Origin: Pseudanabaena minima
GTDB taxonomy: Bacteria; Cyanobacteriota; Cyanobacteriia; Pseudanabaenales; Pseudanabaenaceae
Reading direction: 5' to 3'
Assembly: GCF_051131155.1 (NCBI RefSeq)
Contig: NZ_CP159508.1
Span: forward strand, 2,480,001 to 2,544,000
DNA length: 64,000 nt
The translations under genes and the position numbers were made by a program. The notes under the pieces were generated by a model. That model was not told the DNA's origin. It searched no databases and saw only the letters and a program-made list of their open reading frames with translations. Shown here piece by piece: positions 34,288-43,761 of this stretch (within the stretch, counting starts at the first letter, position 1; the number at the start of each line of letters is the position of its first letter).

Positions 34288-35466
34288 TTATAAATATGCG
34301 GCGGGATCAATAGGCTCACCATTAGCCCGCAACTCAAAGTGCAAATGTGGACCTGTTGAAAAACCTGTTGAGCCAACAGCAGCGATCGGTTGTCCTTTAA
34401 CGACAACATCACCATCTTTGACATATAGCTCACTACAGTGACCATAGAGCGTAGTCATGCCATTGCCATGATCAATAATTACAGCATTACCATAGCCACC
34501 GTACCAGTCTGCATAAATCACCCGACCTTGCTCACTAGCATAGATCAGACTGCCATAATCAGCACCAAAATCTATACCTGAGTGAAACCGCTCAGTACCC
34601 AAAATTGGATGTGTGCGCCAGCCAAAGTTGCTAGTCACTGGGCCAATTGTAGGATACATCAGTTGGCCAGTTCCAGGAGGGAGAATCAGTCCATCATAGG
34701 GCTGGACTTTTGCCAAAATAATTTGTGACAAACGACGTGAATCTTCAGCAAGACGATCTTCAGCTTGAGATAAAGCTTGATTATCGCTCTTAAGTCGTTC
34801 GATCGTATTTTGTTGAGCAACTACCTCAGCTTCAATATTGGCTTTTTGGTATTTCAGCTTTTGGGTTAACAGTTCAACCTCATTTCTTTGAGCAGTTATT
34901 TGATTACGCTGCTTTTCGACCTGATTGGATCTTTGGGTCAAATCGGCAAGTAGCTTGCGATCTCTAGCGTAAATACGCTCAATTTGCCGACGGCGATCGG
35001 CAAATTGATTGAGATCTTGACTGCTGAGCAGAGTTACCCACCAACGCTGTAGTTGTTGCCTTTGCAAATAGCGCAATCGCGCCGTAGTCGCATCACGTTT
35101 TTTATTCAGGTCATACTCTAGTTCTTGCAGTTTGGTGCTGAGTTTTTGGAGTTGCTCTCTTGCCTGACGAATTTTTTTCTCGTTGTCTTTAATTTGAGCA
35201 TCAGTAACCCGCACATTTTTTCTTAAAGCATCAAGACGAGACTGAGCAGGTTTAGTGAGCGCATTAATTTGTTCCTGTTGCTTCTGAATGATTTGACGCT
35301 GTTGATCGACAAAGTTTTGATAGTTTTTTAGCTCTTCCACAGATTGGGCTTGCGCTGGTGAGCCATGACCTAAAGTCAAGCAGCAGATAACTATCGCCAC
35401 AATCATCATGCCCAAGTATATCCACCAAGGCTTGCTAGTTATTTGCCAGTAATGGCGATCGCGCAT
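34288..35466 (-). CDS. M23 family metallopeptidase with coiled coil (EnvC/NlpD-like)
   Basis: The product is 392 residues. The N-terminus has a hydrophobic segment (residues 16-32) ending near SPAQAQS, a signal peptide or anchor. Residues ~45-235 form a long coiled coil (QQRQIIQKQQEQINAL, ERIYARDRKLLADLTQRSNQV). Residues ~275-392 are the LytM domain with zinc ligands HSGIDFG and HLHFE, so the active site looks complete. The architecture recalls EnvC, but EnvC itself is degenerate, whereas this one should cut peptidoglycan cross-links or peptides. Likely a role in cell separation or wall turnover. Confidence 0.9.
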   Translation of the reverse strand: MRDRHYWQITSKPWWIYLGMMIVAIVICCLTLGHGSPAQAQSVEELKNYQNFVDQQRQIIQKQQEQINALTKPAQSRLDALRKNVRVTDAQIKDNEKKIRQAREQLQKLSTKLQELEYDLNKKRDATTARLRYLQRQQLQRWWVTLLSSQDLNQFADRRRQIERIYARDRKLLADLTQRSNQVEKQRNQITAQRNEVELLTQKLKYQKANIEAEVVAQQNTIERLKSDNQALSQAEDRLAEDSRRLSQIILAKVQPYDGLILPPGTGQLMYPTIGPVTSNFGWRTHPILGTERFHSGIDFGADYGSLIYASEQGRVIYADWYGGYGNAVIIDHGNGMTTLYGHCSELYVKDGDVVVKGQPIAAVGSTGFSTGPHLHFELRANGEPIDPAAYL

Positions 35467-35880
35467 TCAGTCCACCAGAAATTCACAAACTAGGGCAAGA
35501 TTTTAACCGTATTTTGCCACTAATAAAACCCTATTTCGATCAAAAACACTGCACATACTTTGTAAAAACAAAAAATAGAGAGGTTTCACTTTCAACCCAT
35601 CTTTATTTAGGGTTAAAACTTTAACTTTTAATAATATTTCTGTATCTTTTAATACTAAAAATCGCGTATATAATAATTCCATGACATACTTTGTTTGTTA
35701 AACATACAGCAATTACTGATCAAACAAATTCCAAGAGACTTGTTGAAAATGTCGTTAAACAGCACTTTCAACAAGTCTCTCGGTTGGGGTCTAAGCGCAA
35801 ATCGCTATAAAGCTAGGATTTAGAAAATTGTTTTAAAAGCTGATTGATAAAGTTACTCGATAAATTTCAGAAATAAAGCT
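35467..35880. other. Gene-free gap
   Basis: Between divergent genes. It holds a palindrome at 35731-35783 and A/T-rich sequence that may contain promoters (TATATAAT near 35668). No gene is supported. Confidence 0.45.
35731..35783. repeat. Palindrome (ACTTGTTGAAA subtype)
   Basis: CC(A/G)AGAGACTTGTTGAAA with a 17-nt loop. Its inner arm ACTTGTTGAAAA is shared with the palindrome at 36131-36181. Confidence 0.75.
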
Positions 35881-36120
35881 ATGAAAACCACCACACGTCA
35901 ACATAAAGCCAAAATCACCAAGAATATTCGGCAAAATTCTTTTCCTCAGTGCCTTACTCCTTTACCCTCCACATGGGTAACTTTATTAGAACCGCCGACT
36001 CCTAATTGTTATGATGAAGCCTTGTTGATGTGTCAATATCCTGATGGACACTGGGCAGCATGGATTCCAGATTTTGGAGAAATTAAATTACATTCAGGGC
36101 AATTTTGTCGGATGTCATAA
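35881..36120 (+). CDS. Small conserved hypothetical
   Basis: The product is 79 residues. A basic N-terminus (TTTRQHKAKITKN) is followed by a compact part YDEALLMCQYPDGHWAAWIPDFGEIKLHSGQFC. The even spread of aromatic and acidic residues looks like a small folded domain, and similar short proteins with CQ...WVAWIPD...GE motifs are known from cyanobacteria. No function is known. A palindrome follows 10 bp after the stop. Confidence 0.6.
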   Translation: MKTTTRQHKAKITKNIRQNSFPQCLTPLPSTWVTLLEPPTPNCYDEALLMCQYPDGHWAAWIPDFGEIKLHSGQFCRMS

Positions 36121-36130
36121 AAGATCAAAT

Positions 36131-36181
36131 CTCAACTTGTTGAAAAAGCCATGCTTCGCATGGCTTTTTCAACAAGTTGAG
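36131..36181. repeat. 51-bp palindrome (ACTTGTTGAAA subtype)
   Basis: Perfect arms beginning CTCAACTTGTTGAAAAAGCC, around TTC. Confidence 0.88.
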
Positions 36182-36199
36182 TTCTTAACCTAAATTAGC

Positions 36200-36246
36200 A
36201 TGAGTTCGATATCACCATTTTTCGCTTTCGTCGAACTGACGTTAAT
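36200..36246. mobile_element. MITE-like repeat C, copy 2 (internally deleted)
   Basis: A 47-bp unit with the same ends as copy 1 (ATGAGTTCGATAT...CACCATTT and CGCTTTCGTCGAACTGACG), but both internal hairpins are gone. Confidence 0.6.
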
Positions 36247-36277
36247 TTATAGCTGTCGCCAGTCTTGTTAGGACACA

Positions 36278-36328
36278 AACCCAGAAGACGAGTGGCGGCG
36301 CGAAGCGCCGCCACTCGTCTTCTGGGTT
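36278..36328. repeat. GC-core palindrome
   Basis: Perfect 24-bp arms beginning AACCCAGAAGACGAGTGG with a CGGCGC core around GAA. It ends 1 bp from the stop codon of the convergent ppk2. Compare 4509-4567, whose arm contains CCAGAAGATGAGTGG. Confidence 0.88.
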
Positions 36329-36329
36329 G

Positions 36330-37337
36330 CTATATATCTACTTCATCACTGGAGAACGTGATATCAGGTACAAAGTTTTGAAGTCTCATAGGTGGACGAA
36401 CATAGTCCATTTCATGTTGGCGCGGTGGCAGTACAATTGGCGCAGGCGTTAAGTCTTCATAGGGAACTTGACTTAAGAGGTGGGAGATACAATTGATATG
36501 TGCTCTTCGCTTGTCATCAGAACTGACAACATACCAAGGAGATTGCTTAATGTCCGTAGCATTAAACATATCATCCTTCGCTTTAGAATATTCTACCCAC
36601 TTTGCTCTTGCCTCCAAGTCCATTGGACTGATTTTCCAACGTTTGAGAGGATTCTTGATGCGTTCTTGAAATCTCTTTTCTTGCTCTTCGTCACTAACAG
36701 AGAACCAATACTTAATTAAGACAATTCCTGCACGTTGAAGCATACACTCAAATTCAGGGCAGGAACGTAAAAACTCAACATACTCTTCATGGGTACAGAA
36801 GTTCATCACTCTTTCTACTCCAGCACGGTTATACCAACTGCGATCGAATAGAACAATTTCTCCAGCCGCAGGTAGATGAGCAGCATAGCGCTGAAAGTAC
36901 CACTGTGTTTTTTCCCGATCAGAAGGAGTTCCTAACGCGATAACTTTACAAACACGAGGATTCAAACATTCTGTAATTCTTTTGATCGTACCACCCTTAC
37001 CTGCTGCGTCTCGCCCCTCAAACAGAACAACTACTTTTAACTTCTTATGCTTTACCCATTCTTGCAATTTAACTAGTTCAATGTGTAGGCGATTGAGTTC
37101 TTTCTCATAAATCTTCTTGGATAGCTTTTCCGTGGGATCTACTGACTTGGTTCTCTTTTTTTTCTTTGGCGATTCCATCGCAAAGCTATTCAGAGTATTA
37201 CTGCTGTCTTTCGCACTTTGCTCAATTAGTTGCTCAGACAAATCCACAGATTTATTCTTTTTTTTCGTTTTTTTGTCCTTTGCAGATGTCATCACAAGAT
37301 GATTTTGAGTACTTTTACTGGTATCTTTTTTTGCCAT
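36330..37337 (-). CDS. ppk2: Polyphosphate kinase 2
   Basis: The product is 335 residues. The N-terminal ~75 residues are Lys/Ser-rich and look disordered (KKDTSKSTQNH, KDKKTKKKNKS, SPKKKKRTKS). The PPK2 domain follows: Walker A EGRDAAGKGGTIKR, NPRVCKVIALGTPSDREKTQWYFQRY (landmark PSDREKTQWYFQRY), Walker B ILFDRSWYNRAG-type (VLFDRSWYNRAGVERVM) and the lid EEQEKRFQERIKNPLKRWKIS. It makes nucleoside triphosphates or diphosphates from polyphosphate. The single-domain class cannot be fixed further without alignment. The basic leader may hold polyphosphate or DNA. Confidence 0.93.
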   Translation of the reverse strand: MAKKDTSKSTQNHLVMTSAKDKKTKKKNKSVDLSEQLIEQSAKDSSNTLNSFAMESPKKKKRTKSVDPTEKLSKKIYEKELNRLHIELVKLQEWVKHKKLKVVVLFEGRDAAGKGGTIKRITECLNPRVCKVIALGTPSDREKTQWYFQRYAAHLPAAGEIVLFDRSWYNRAGVERVMNFCTHEEYVEFLRSCPEFECMLQRAGIVLIKYWFSVSDEEQEKRFQERIKNPLKRWKISPMDLEARAKWVEYSKAKDDMFNATDIKQSPWYVVSSDDKRRAHINCISHLLSQVPYEDLTPAPIVLPPRQHEMDYVRPPMRLQNFVPDITFSSDEVDI

Positions 37338-37424
37338 ATCTACTACTCTCTTTGTGATTATGATTTGAAACTACAACTATTTACAGTATGACTCAGCATC
37401 AAACAATACATATAGTCGTCTGTA

Positions 37425-37481
37425 AGTAAAGCCAGAGCCTGTACCGCTAGCTACGCTAGCAGTACAGGCTCTGGCTTTACT
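37425..37481. repeat. 57-bp palindrome
   Basis: The arms are AGTAAAGCCAGAGCCTGTAC, with an inner GCTAGC-TAC-GCTAGC hairpin slightly offset. Confidence 0.8.
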
Positions 37482-37565
37482 CTTGAACTATGCTAATGCG
37501 CTTAACAAAAGTTACAGAATCAGATTAACTTGAGTTCAGAATAGAAATTCTGGTAGTGCTAAATA

Positions 37566-37604
37566 GGTAAGGAAGGGCGGCGCTTCGCGCCGCCGTTCCT
37601 TACC
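37566..37604. repeat. GC-core palindrome
   Basis: GGTAAGGAAGGGCGGCGC around TTC with one mismatch. Confidence 0.85.
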
Positions 37605-37664
37605 ACCATAAATCCTTTCCTTTTTAGGACTACCAAAATTCTTTACTTGATTAGGATTTTTTGA

Positions 37665-39011
37665 TTATCGACCAATGCCAATATACTTAAATCCTATAGC
37701 TTCTAGAGCTTTGCCATCAAGGAAGTTACGTGCATCGATAATGACGGGATGTGCCATCAGAGCAAACACCTTGACATAGTCGATCGCCAAGAACTCCTGC
37801 CAATCTGTTACTAAAACCACCGCATCACAGCCATCGGCAAGACGTTCTAGATCAGTTTCGACAATCACATTAGAAAAACCTTGACGCAATCCTGATTGAG
37901 AAACTAGCGGATCGTAGGCTTTAACTCTGGCTCCCAAACGGCTGAGCTGATCAATTAGAGTTAAAGCAGGTGCATCACGCATATCATCCGTATCAGGCTT
38001 AAAGGTCATTCCCAGCAAACCTATGGTTTTACCCTTCAGAATTTTTAGAGCTTGCTGCAGCTTCTCAACCACCAAAATACGCTGCAATTCATTCACCCGT
38101 ACACAAGCTTTTAAAATCTCTGTGGAGTATCCATAGTCCTCCGCAGTATAAATTAGAGCTGAAACATCTTTACCAAAGCAGGAGCCGCCCCAGCCAATCC
38201 CCGCTTGCAAGAATTTCGAGCCAATGCGCGAATCTAAACCAATTCCCTTAGCGACTTCCTTTACATCTGCACCGACGCGATCGCAGATATTCGCAATCTC
38301 ATTGACAAAGCTGATCTTAGTGGCAAGAAATGCGTTTGCTGCATACTTAATCATTTCGGCTGAGTTTAAATCCGTAACCACCACAGGTACAGGAGGCAAA
38401 GTTTTGTCCTCAGCAAAAGAACGATCAATAATTGGTTGATAAAGCTCTTGCATCAATTTCAAAGCACGATCGCTGCCACTACCAACTACAATGCGATCGG
38501 GATTGAAGGTATCAAAAACGGCGACTCCCTCGCGCAGAAATTCAGGATTACTCACCACATCAAACTGAATCTGATCGATATTGATCTTTCCTGACATTCC
38601 ATCCATTACGATCATGCGTACCCAGTCACCAGAACCAATCGGCACTGTGGACTTATTCACGATTACACGATATCCTTCCGTAAGACTTTCGCCAATGCTG
38701 CGTGCTACAGCTTCCACATAGCGCATATCACTACGTCCATCAGCCAGAGATGGCGTACCCACCGCAATAAATAGAATCTCACCATGCTTGACACCCGCCG
38801 CAATATCTGTCGTAAATTCGATTTTTCCTTGACGAATTGACTCAGCGATCACTTCAGGTAATCCTGGCTCGTGGATTGGTGATTGTCCAGACTTCATTAG
38901 CTTAACTTTTTCTTCGTTATTGTCTACACAAATCACGTCATGCCCAATATAGGCGAGACAAGCACCTGTGACTAAACCCACATAACCAGTTCCAATTACA
39001 CAAACACGCAT
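37665..39011 (-). CDS. ugd: UDP-glucose 6-dehydrogenase
   Basis: The product is 448 residues. The N-terminal NAD-binding motif is VIGTGYVGLVTGACLA. The central SKFLQAGIGWGGSCFGKD contains the catalytic Cys, and the C-terminal domain has LLGMTFKPDTDDMRDAPA. It oxidises UDP-glucose to UDP-glucuronate in the cytoplasm. It is the third gene of the run 41542-37665, after a polysaccharide-export protein and a UDP-glucuronate decarboxylase-type gene, so UDP-glucuronate made here is probably converted to UDP-xylose by its neighbour for an extracellular polysaccharide. Confidence 0.95.
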   Translation of the reverse strand: MRVCVIGTGYVGLVTGACLAYIGHDVICVDNNEEKVKLMKSGQSPIHEPGLPEVIAESIRQGKIEFTTDIAAGVKHGEILFIAVGTPSLADGRSDMRYVEAVARSIGESLTEGYRVIVNKSTVPIGSGDWVRMIVMDGMSGKINIDQIQFDVVSNPEFLREGVAVFDTFNPDRIVVGSGSDRALKLMQELYQPIIDRSFAEDKTLPPVPVVVTDLNSAEMIKYAANAFLATKISFVNEIANICDRVGADVKEVAKGIGLDSRIGSKFLQAGIGWGGSCFGKDVSALIYTAEDYGYSTEILKACVRVNELQRILVVEKLQQALKILKGKTIGLLGMTFKPDTDDMRDAPALTLIDQLSRLGARVKAYDPLVSQSGLRQGFSNVIVETDLERLADGCDAVVLVTDWQEFLAIDYVKVFALMAHPVIIDARNFLDGKALEAIGFKYIGIGR

Positions 39012-39092
39012 GTTCTATTACCTATAATTCTTTACTGTTTAGAAACAAAAACTCACTTTTATTGGCAGAGCTTATAAAACTGAGTTGAGATT

Positions 39093-40034
39093 TTATAATT
39101 GATTAGTGTTGAGGCGATCGCGGAAATAGGCGATCGTCTTCACAAGCCCCTCTTTTAAAGGAACTTTCGGCTCCCAATCTAAATGAAACTTTGCTTGCGA
39201 GATGTCAGGCTGACGACGTTGTGGATCATCCTGAGGTAAAGGCTTAAAAATCAACTCAGTCGTGGGATCAATCATGTACTGAATAGTTTGAGCCAATTGC
39301 AGAATTGTATATTCTCCAGGATTACCCAAATTAACAGGACCTATATAACTCCCATTCATCAGACGGATCAATCCTTCTACAAGATCTGAGACATAGCAGA
39401 AGCTACGAGTTTGAGCACCATCTCCATAGATAGTAAGTGGAATGCCCTTGAGAGCTTGAACCACAAAATTACTAACTACACGTCCATCATTTTCCAGCAT
39501 TCGCTCTCCGTGGGTGTTAAAAATTCGCGCAACACGCACCTCAAGATTAAACTGACGGTGATAGTCAAAAGTTATGGTCTCAGCAATACGTTTCCCCTCG
39601 TCGTAGCAACTACGAATACCATTACAATTGACGTTACCCCAATAGCTCTCAACTTGCGGATGAATTAGAGGATCACCATAAACTTCTGAAGTTGATGCTA
39701 GCAAAATTCTTGCTCTAGATTTCTTTGCCAATTCCAACATATTTAGGGTTCCTAAGAAGTTGGTTTTAGCAGTTTTGATGGGATCAGATTGATAATGCAC
39801 AGGAGAGGCTGGACAAGCAAGGTGATAGATTTGATCAATATTATCAATCTCTATCGAACTAACAACGTCATGCTCAATGAATTGGAAATTCGGGTTTTCG
39901 CTCCATTGAGCATTATTTGATTTTCGCCCTGTATATAGATTGTCAATACAAATAACTTTATGCCCAAAATTCATCAGTCGATCAACTAAGTGAGATCCTA
40001 TAAAACCTGCACCACCAGTAACTACAATTTTCAT
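39093..40034 (-). CDS. UDP-glucuronate decarboxylase (UDP-xylose synthase)
   Basis: The product is 313 residues, an extended SDR. The NAD motif is GGAGFIGSHLVD. The UXS-specific HLACPASPVHYQ segment, STSEVYGDP, the catalytic SCYDEGKR (YxxxK) and RIFNTHGERM are all present. It decarboxylates UDP-glucuronate to UDP-xylose. Its stop-start spacing is tight: the export gene ends 3 bp upstream of its ATG (40034 to 40037) and ugd follows 81 bp later, so the three form an operon for polysaccharide precursor supply and export. Confidence 0.92.
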   Translation of the reverse strand: MKIVVTGGAGFIGSHLVDRLMNFGHKVICIDNLYTGRKSNNAQWSENPNFQFIEHDVVSSIEIDNIDQIYHLACPASPVHYQSDPIKTAKTNFLGTLNMLELAKKSRARILLASTSEVYGDPLIHPQVESYWGNVNCNGIRSCYDEGKRIAETITFDYHRQFNLEVRVARIFNTHGERMLENDGRVVSNFVVQALKGIPLTIYGDGAQTRSFCYVSDLVEGLIRLMNGSYIGPVNLGNPGEYTILQLAQTIQYMIDPTTELIFKPLPQDDPQRRQPDISQAKFHLDWEPKVPLKEGLVKTIAYFRDRLNTNQL

Positions 40035-40036
40035 GT

Positions 40037-41542
40037 TTATCTTCTAAAGAGGTTATCAATTAATGTGAAAGGAGCAACAATGTTTCCGAGAAATCTAGTA
40101 GCTGAGTTAAGAATGCCTGCTCCAAAGGATGGGCGAACAACAATTACATCGCGATCACGTAGTCCTGGATTAGATTCTTCACTCAATGGAAGATTCAAGT
40201 CAGCAACTAGATTTCGGCGCATAATCGAACCATCAGGATTGACCCGATAAAGCTCAACGGCTCGCCAATCAGCATCATTTGTCAGCCCCCCCGCAAAAGA
40301 AATAGCTTCAGTAAACGAACTATTTGGTCTCAGTTGTAATGGACCTGGTCGAACCGCTTCGCCAACTACTTGTACAGTAATTACTGTAGGTGAAAAAGTT
40401 GCCTTGGCGATTTGCTGATAATCAGCGGGATTTGTTTTCTCAAGACGAGGAACGGTAATTAAATCGCCATCTGTCAGAGTGATATCTTGACTGAGATCAG
40501 CTTTGGTAATTAAATCTAACAAGTTAGCTTTAACAATTGTACGTTGTCCCTTATCGTTTAAACGGGAGATCTGGACATTGCGAATATCAGCAATTTCAGT
40601 GACTCCATTTGCCGCTTGTAAGGCACGACTGAGGGTAACTGGTCCTCCGCCTGATGCAGTGCCAGCCGCAGTGGTTGCGCCTGTAAGACCTGTGGGAGTA
40701 ACACCAGTTCTAGAGTAAACCAGAGTTTGTGGACCAATCCGATTAACTTCACCAACGATCGCTACTTGAATGGTAAATGAGTCAGGTGAAAAAGTAGAAT
40801 TACTAACAATTCGAGTTTGGGATGCACTTGCTTGAGAAAGTGGTGGCACAAGAATCGAATCTCCATCAAGAATACGAATATCTTGGCTAATATCACCTTT
40901 CTCTAGTAAATCCTGAAGATTAACCTTAATGATGCGACGACCGAGAGTCCCGTCACGTCGTGAAATTTGAATATTACTAATATCTGCTCTTGAAGTGATT
41001 CCTGAGGCTGATTCCAAAGCTCTAGTCAAGGTAGCAGCATTACTTCCTAAACCCGCAGTTCCTACATAGGTTAAGAAACGTGGGCCTGGGCGGTTTACTT
41101 CTCCCACGATCACAATATTTAGGGGACGGGGAGAAATCAAAGATACATTGACAATATTACGCACCAGAAAAGGGTTTAGTTTCTCGCGCAGTAAAGCATT
41201 TGCTTCATCTAGTCCCAATCCTTCTAACTTTACTGCCCCAATTAAGGAAACATTGATCGTACCATCGGGAGCAATCGTTTGATTTCCCGATAATTCTGGC
41301 ACATTAAAAACTTCGATCTTGATATTGTCGCCTGCACCTAAAGTGTAACGAAATGTATCTTGAGATTCGCGAACACTTAAAGTCTGTTTACCATCATTAA
41401 GATTAACTAATGGTTTGAGATTAGAATTTGACGACTCTGAGGCAGATGGCTTTTCAATTGTAGTAGTCTGCGCCCAAACGGGTAAAGGAGTACAGGCAAT
41501 TAATGTCAGTAGAATTAATTTGCTAAATTGAGACATATGCAT
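40037..41542 (-). CDS. Polysaccharide biosynthesis/export protein (Wza-like, SLBB)
   Basis: The product is 501 residues; AAGGAG lies 8 bp upstream of the ATG. A signal peptide (residues 1-25, ending PVWAQ) precedes the export domain (YTLGAGDNIKIEVFNVPELSG). Three SLBB-type segments follow, each opening with (V)VGEVNRPGP or VVGEAVRPGPLQL-like motifs. No N-terminal lipobox Cys is seen. It would form the periplasmic/outer-membrane outlet for an exopolysaccharide. First gene of the operon with UXS and ugd. The Wzc-like kinase and flippase are not in the window. Confidence 0.9.
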   Translation of the reverse strand: MHMSQFSKLILLTLIACTPLPVWAQTTTIEKPSASESSNSNLKPLVNLNDGKQTLSVRESQDTFRYTLGAGDNIKIEVFNVPELSGNQTIAPDGTINVSLIGAVKLEGLGLDEANALLREKLNPFLVRNIVNVSLISPRPLNIVIVGEVNRPGPRFLTYVGTAGLGSNAATLTRALESASGITSRADISNIQISRRDGTLGRRIIKVNLQDLLEKGDISQDIRILDGDSILVPPLSQASASQTRIVSNSTFSPDSFTIQVAIVGEVNRIGPQTLVYSRTGVTPTGLTGATTAAGTASGGGPVTLSRALQAANGVTEIADIRNVQISRLNDKGQRTIVKANLLDLITKADLSQDITLTDGDLITVPRLEKTNPADYQQIAKATFSPTVITVQVVGEAVRPGPLQLRPNSSFTEAISFAGGLTNDADWRAVELYRVNPDGSIMRRNLVADLNLPLSEESNPGLRDRDVIVVRPSFGAGILNSATRFLGNIVAPFTLIDNLFRR

Positions 41543-41704
41543 AATAAGGACTCCTTAATCCAACCATCTCATCATTAGAAACTGAACAACTGTCATAATA
41601 ATAAGGGTAGTTTTAATACAATAATAGAGACAGTTTTTACAAGATTTGGCAGTCATTGTATCAGTACATCCAATAGTTTATCTCAGTAGTTTTCCCGAAA
41701 TATA

Positions 41705-42448
41705 ATGCGATCGCCTCAGGTTATTTTTGTAGATGCAGTTGGCACTCTTTTTGGCGTGAAAGGTAGCGTTGGTGAACAATATGCCAAGATTGCTAAAGAT
41801 TTTAATGTTAGTCTCGATCCTCAGTTGATTAACCGTACTTTTTACCAAGCTTTTCAAACAGCACCCAAAATTGCTTTCCCTGATCTGTCGCAGTCTGAAA
41901 TCCCGATCGCTGAGTATCAATGGTGGCGATCGCTTGCCGAGCAAACTTTTAGGCAAACAGGTGATTTAACAAAATTTTTAGATTTTGAGGCTTTCTTTAA
42001 AGGTCTATATGCTTACTTTGCTACGGCTGAGCCTTGGTTTATTTACGAAGATACTTGGTTAGCCTTGGATACATGGAAAAAACAGGACATTACTTTGGGT
42101 GTCTTATCAAATTTTGATAGTCGGATCTACTCGGTCATGAAGGCGTTGAGGCTAGAAGATTACTTCACTTCGATCACCATATCTACTGAGATTGGGGCTG
42201 CTAAACCCGATTCCTTAATATTTGAAGCTGCCCTAGCTAAACACCAAATTGAGCGATCGTCTAATTCAGCATGGCATATTGGCGATAGTTTTTGTGAAGA
42301 TTATATGGGGGCTGATGCTGTGGGAATTACAGCATTCTGGCTAAATCGTGATCGGCAGCCATTAACAAGTCCAGCTAAGCAATCAGCACGTACCATTGAT
42401 AAGTTGACTTCTTTGATAACAGATGAAGCTTTGCGTTCTCTGCTATAA
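41705..42448 (+). CDS. HAD-IA family hydrolase (HDHD3/REG-2-like)
   Basis: The product is 247 residues. Motif I is FVDAVGTLFG with the nucleophile Asp. A helical cap domain covers residues ~25-105. Motif II is LGVLSNFDSR, motif III Lys lies in EIGAAKPDSLIF, and motif IV is HIGDSFCEDYMGA. The second Asp of the usual DxDx(T/V) is replaced (DAVGT), as in the REG-2-like subgroup. A small phosphorylated metabolite is the likely substrate, which cannot be named. ribE begins 9 bp downstream on the same strand, so a role in flavin metabolism (for example a pyrimidine phosphatase step) is possible but unproven. Confidence 0.85.
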   Translation: MRSPQVIFVDAVGTLFGVKGSVGEQYAKIAKDFNVSLDPQLINRTFYQAFQTAPKIAFPDLSQSEIPIAEYQWWRSLAEQTFRQTGDLTKFLDFEAFFKGLYAYFATAEPWFIYEDTWLALDTWKKQDITLGVLSNFDSRIYSVMKALRLEDYFTSITISTEIGAAKPDSLIFEAALAKHQIERSSNSAWHIGDSFCEDYMGADAVGITAFWLNRDRQPLTSPAKQSARTIDKLTSLITDEALRSLL

Positions 42449-42457
42449 CCTAAACCT

Positions 42458-43105
42458 ATGTTTACAGGACTCGTTCAAACCATCGGTATTATTGAGCAAC
42501 GCGATCATGCGCGTCTAGTCATTCATTGCCCTGACATCGTTGCCCAAATTGTGATCGGCGATAGTGTTGCTGTGAATGGGGTCTGTCTGACTGCAACCCA
42601 AGTTTCTGATACTAATTTTGTGGCTGATGTCTCACCTGAAACTCTGGGGCGTACTAATTTAGGCGATCGCAAATTAAAATATGTCAATTTAGAAATGGCT
42701 CTAGCCGTAGGCGATCGCATTGGCGGACATTTTGTCTCAGGTCACATTGATGGCATGGGCAAATTAAGCGATCGCACCCTAGTTGGCAATTCATGGGAGT
42801 TAAGCTTTGAGGCTATTCCCGAAGTAGCGCGTTACATTGTCTTTAAAGGCAGTATTACAATTAATGGCATTAGTCTAACGGTTTCCCATTGCAATGACTC
42901 AGGCTCAAATTTTCGGGTAGCAGTCATTCCCCATACTTACGACAACACTACTTTGAAATATCTGGATATAGGGAGTTCAGTGCATCTAGAAGGTGATCTG
43001 CTAGGTAAATATGTGGAGAAATTTCTTAAGTCAAGTCATATGGCTCCAACCAATCTCGCAACTCCTGCCATAACTCCAGCATTTCTCACGGAAAATGGTT
43101 GGTAA
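42458..43105 (+). CDS. ribE: Riboflavin synthase, alpha subunit
   Basis: The product is 215 residues. Two tandem lumazine-binding repeats are visible: MFTGLVQTIGIIE...VNGVCLTATQV and, in the second half, GHFVSGHIDGMG...INGISLTVS. The enzyme dismutates two 6,7-dimethyl-8-ribityllumazine molecules to riboflavin as a homotrimer. It follows the HAD gene by 9 bp. A hairpin (43111-43159) ends the pair. Confidence 0.95.
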   Translation: MFTGLVQTIGIIEQRDHARLVIHCPDIVAQIVIGDSVAVNGVCLTATQVSDTNFVADVSPETLGRTNLGDRKLKYVNLEMALAVGDRIGGHFVSGHIDGMGKLSDRTLVGNSWELSFEAIPEVARYIVFKGSITINGISLTVSHCNDSGSNFRVAVIPHTYDNTTLKYLDIGSSVHLEGDLLGKYVEKFLKSSHMAPTNLATPAITPAFLTENGW

Positions 43106-43110
43106 ATTAC

Positions 43111-43159
43111 AACCATTTTTTTAGTGGCACAGTGAAACCGCGCCACTAAAAAAATGGTT
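43111..43159 (+). terminator. Hairpin after ribE
   Basis: AACCATTTTTTTAGTGGC with a 13-nt loop and matching right arm; T-rich arms just past the stop codon. Confidence 0.6.
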
Positions 43160-43241
43160 CTTTATTTCATTTGCGTTCCTTAAAATGAAATAATGCTTTC
43201 TGTAAACTTCTTTACAATTGCTTAATACTTTTACAGAGATC

Positions 43242-43691
43242 ATGGAACGTACTTTTTTGGCAGTCAAGCCCGATGGCGTACAGCGTCACCTAATCGGAGA
43301 AATTATCCGTCGTTATGAGACTAAAGGCTTTAAGCTCGTCGGACTGAAATTGTTGCAACCAACCCGCGAACTAGCCGAAAGCCACTATGCAGTCCATAAA
43401 GAGAGACCATTCTTTGCTGGTTTAGTTGACTTTATTACCTCAGGACCTGTAGTCGCAATGGTATGGGAAGGTGATGGTGTAGTTGCTTCAGCTCGTAAGA
43501 TTATCGGTGCAACCAATCCCCTTACTGCGGAACCAGGTACAATTCGTGGAGACTTCGGTGTAAATATTGGACGTAATATTATTCACGGTTCTGATGCGAT
43601 CGAAACTGCTCAAACCGAGATTGCACTCTGGTTTAAGCCCGAAGAAATAGTCGAATGGCAGCCTAACTTAACGGCTTGGGTTTACGAATAA
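43242..43691 (+). CDS. ndk: Nucleoside diphosphate kinase
   Basis: 149 residues from the ATG at 43242, the normal Ndk length; a TTG at 43218 would add eight unneeded residues. It begins MERTFLAVKPDGVQR with the conserved Lys. The active-site His is in GRNIIHGSD, and the C-terminus is WQPNLTAWVYE. It transfers the gamma phosphate between nucleotides through a phospho-His intermediate in a hexamer. Its own terminator follows. Confidence 0.97.
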   Translation: MERTFLAVKPDGVQRHLIGEIIRRYETKGFKLVGLKLLQPTRELAESHYAVHKERPFFAGLVDFITSGPVVAMVWEGDGVVASARKIIGATNPLTAEPGTIRGDFGVNIGRNIIHGSDAIETAQTEIALWFKPEEIVEWQPNLTAWVYE

Positions 43692-43693
43692 AC

Positions 43694-43725
43694 AAAAAAG
43701 GGGGCGCAAAACGCCTCCTTTTTTA
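43694..43725 (+). terminator. Terminator of ndk
   Basis: AAAAAAGGGGGCG, loop CAAAA, CGCCTCCTTTTTT: a short GC stem followed by a T run, two bases after the stop. Confidence 0.8.
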
Positions 43726-43761
43726 TCGGATCGGTAACCACGACCTCTATCTAAAGTAATG

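Larger units (their letters stand above)
37338..37664. other. Gene-free gap with two palindromes
   Basis: Upstream of ppk2 and downstream of ugd, both leftward genes. It contains palindromes at 37425-37481 and 37566-37604. No gene is supported. Confidence 0.5.
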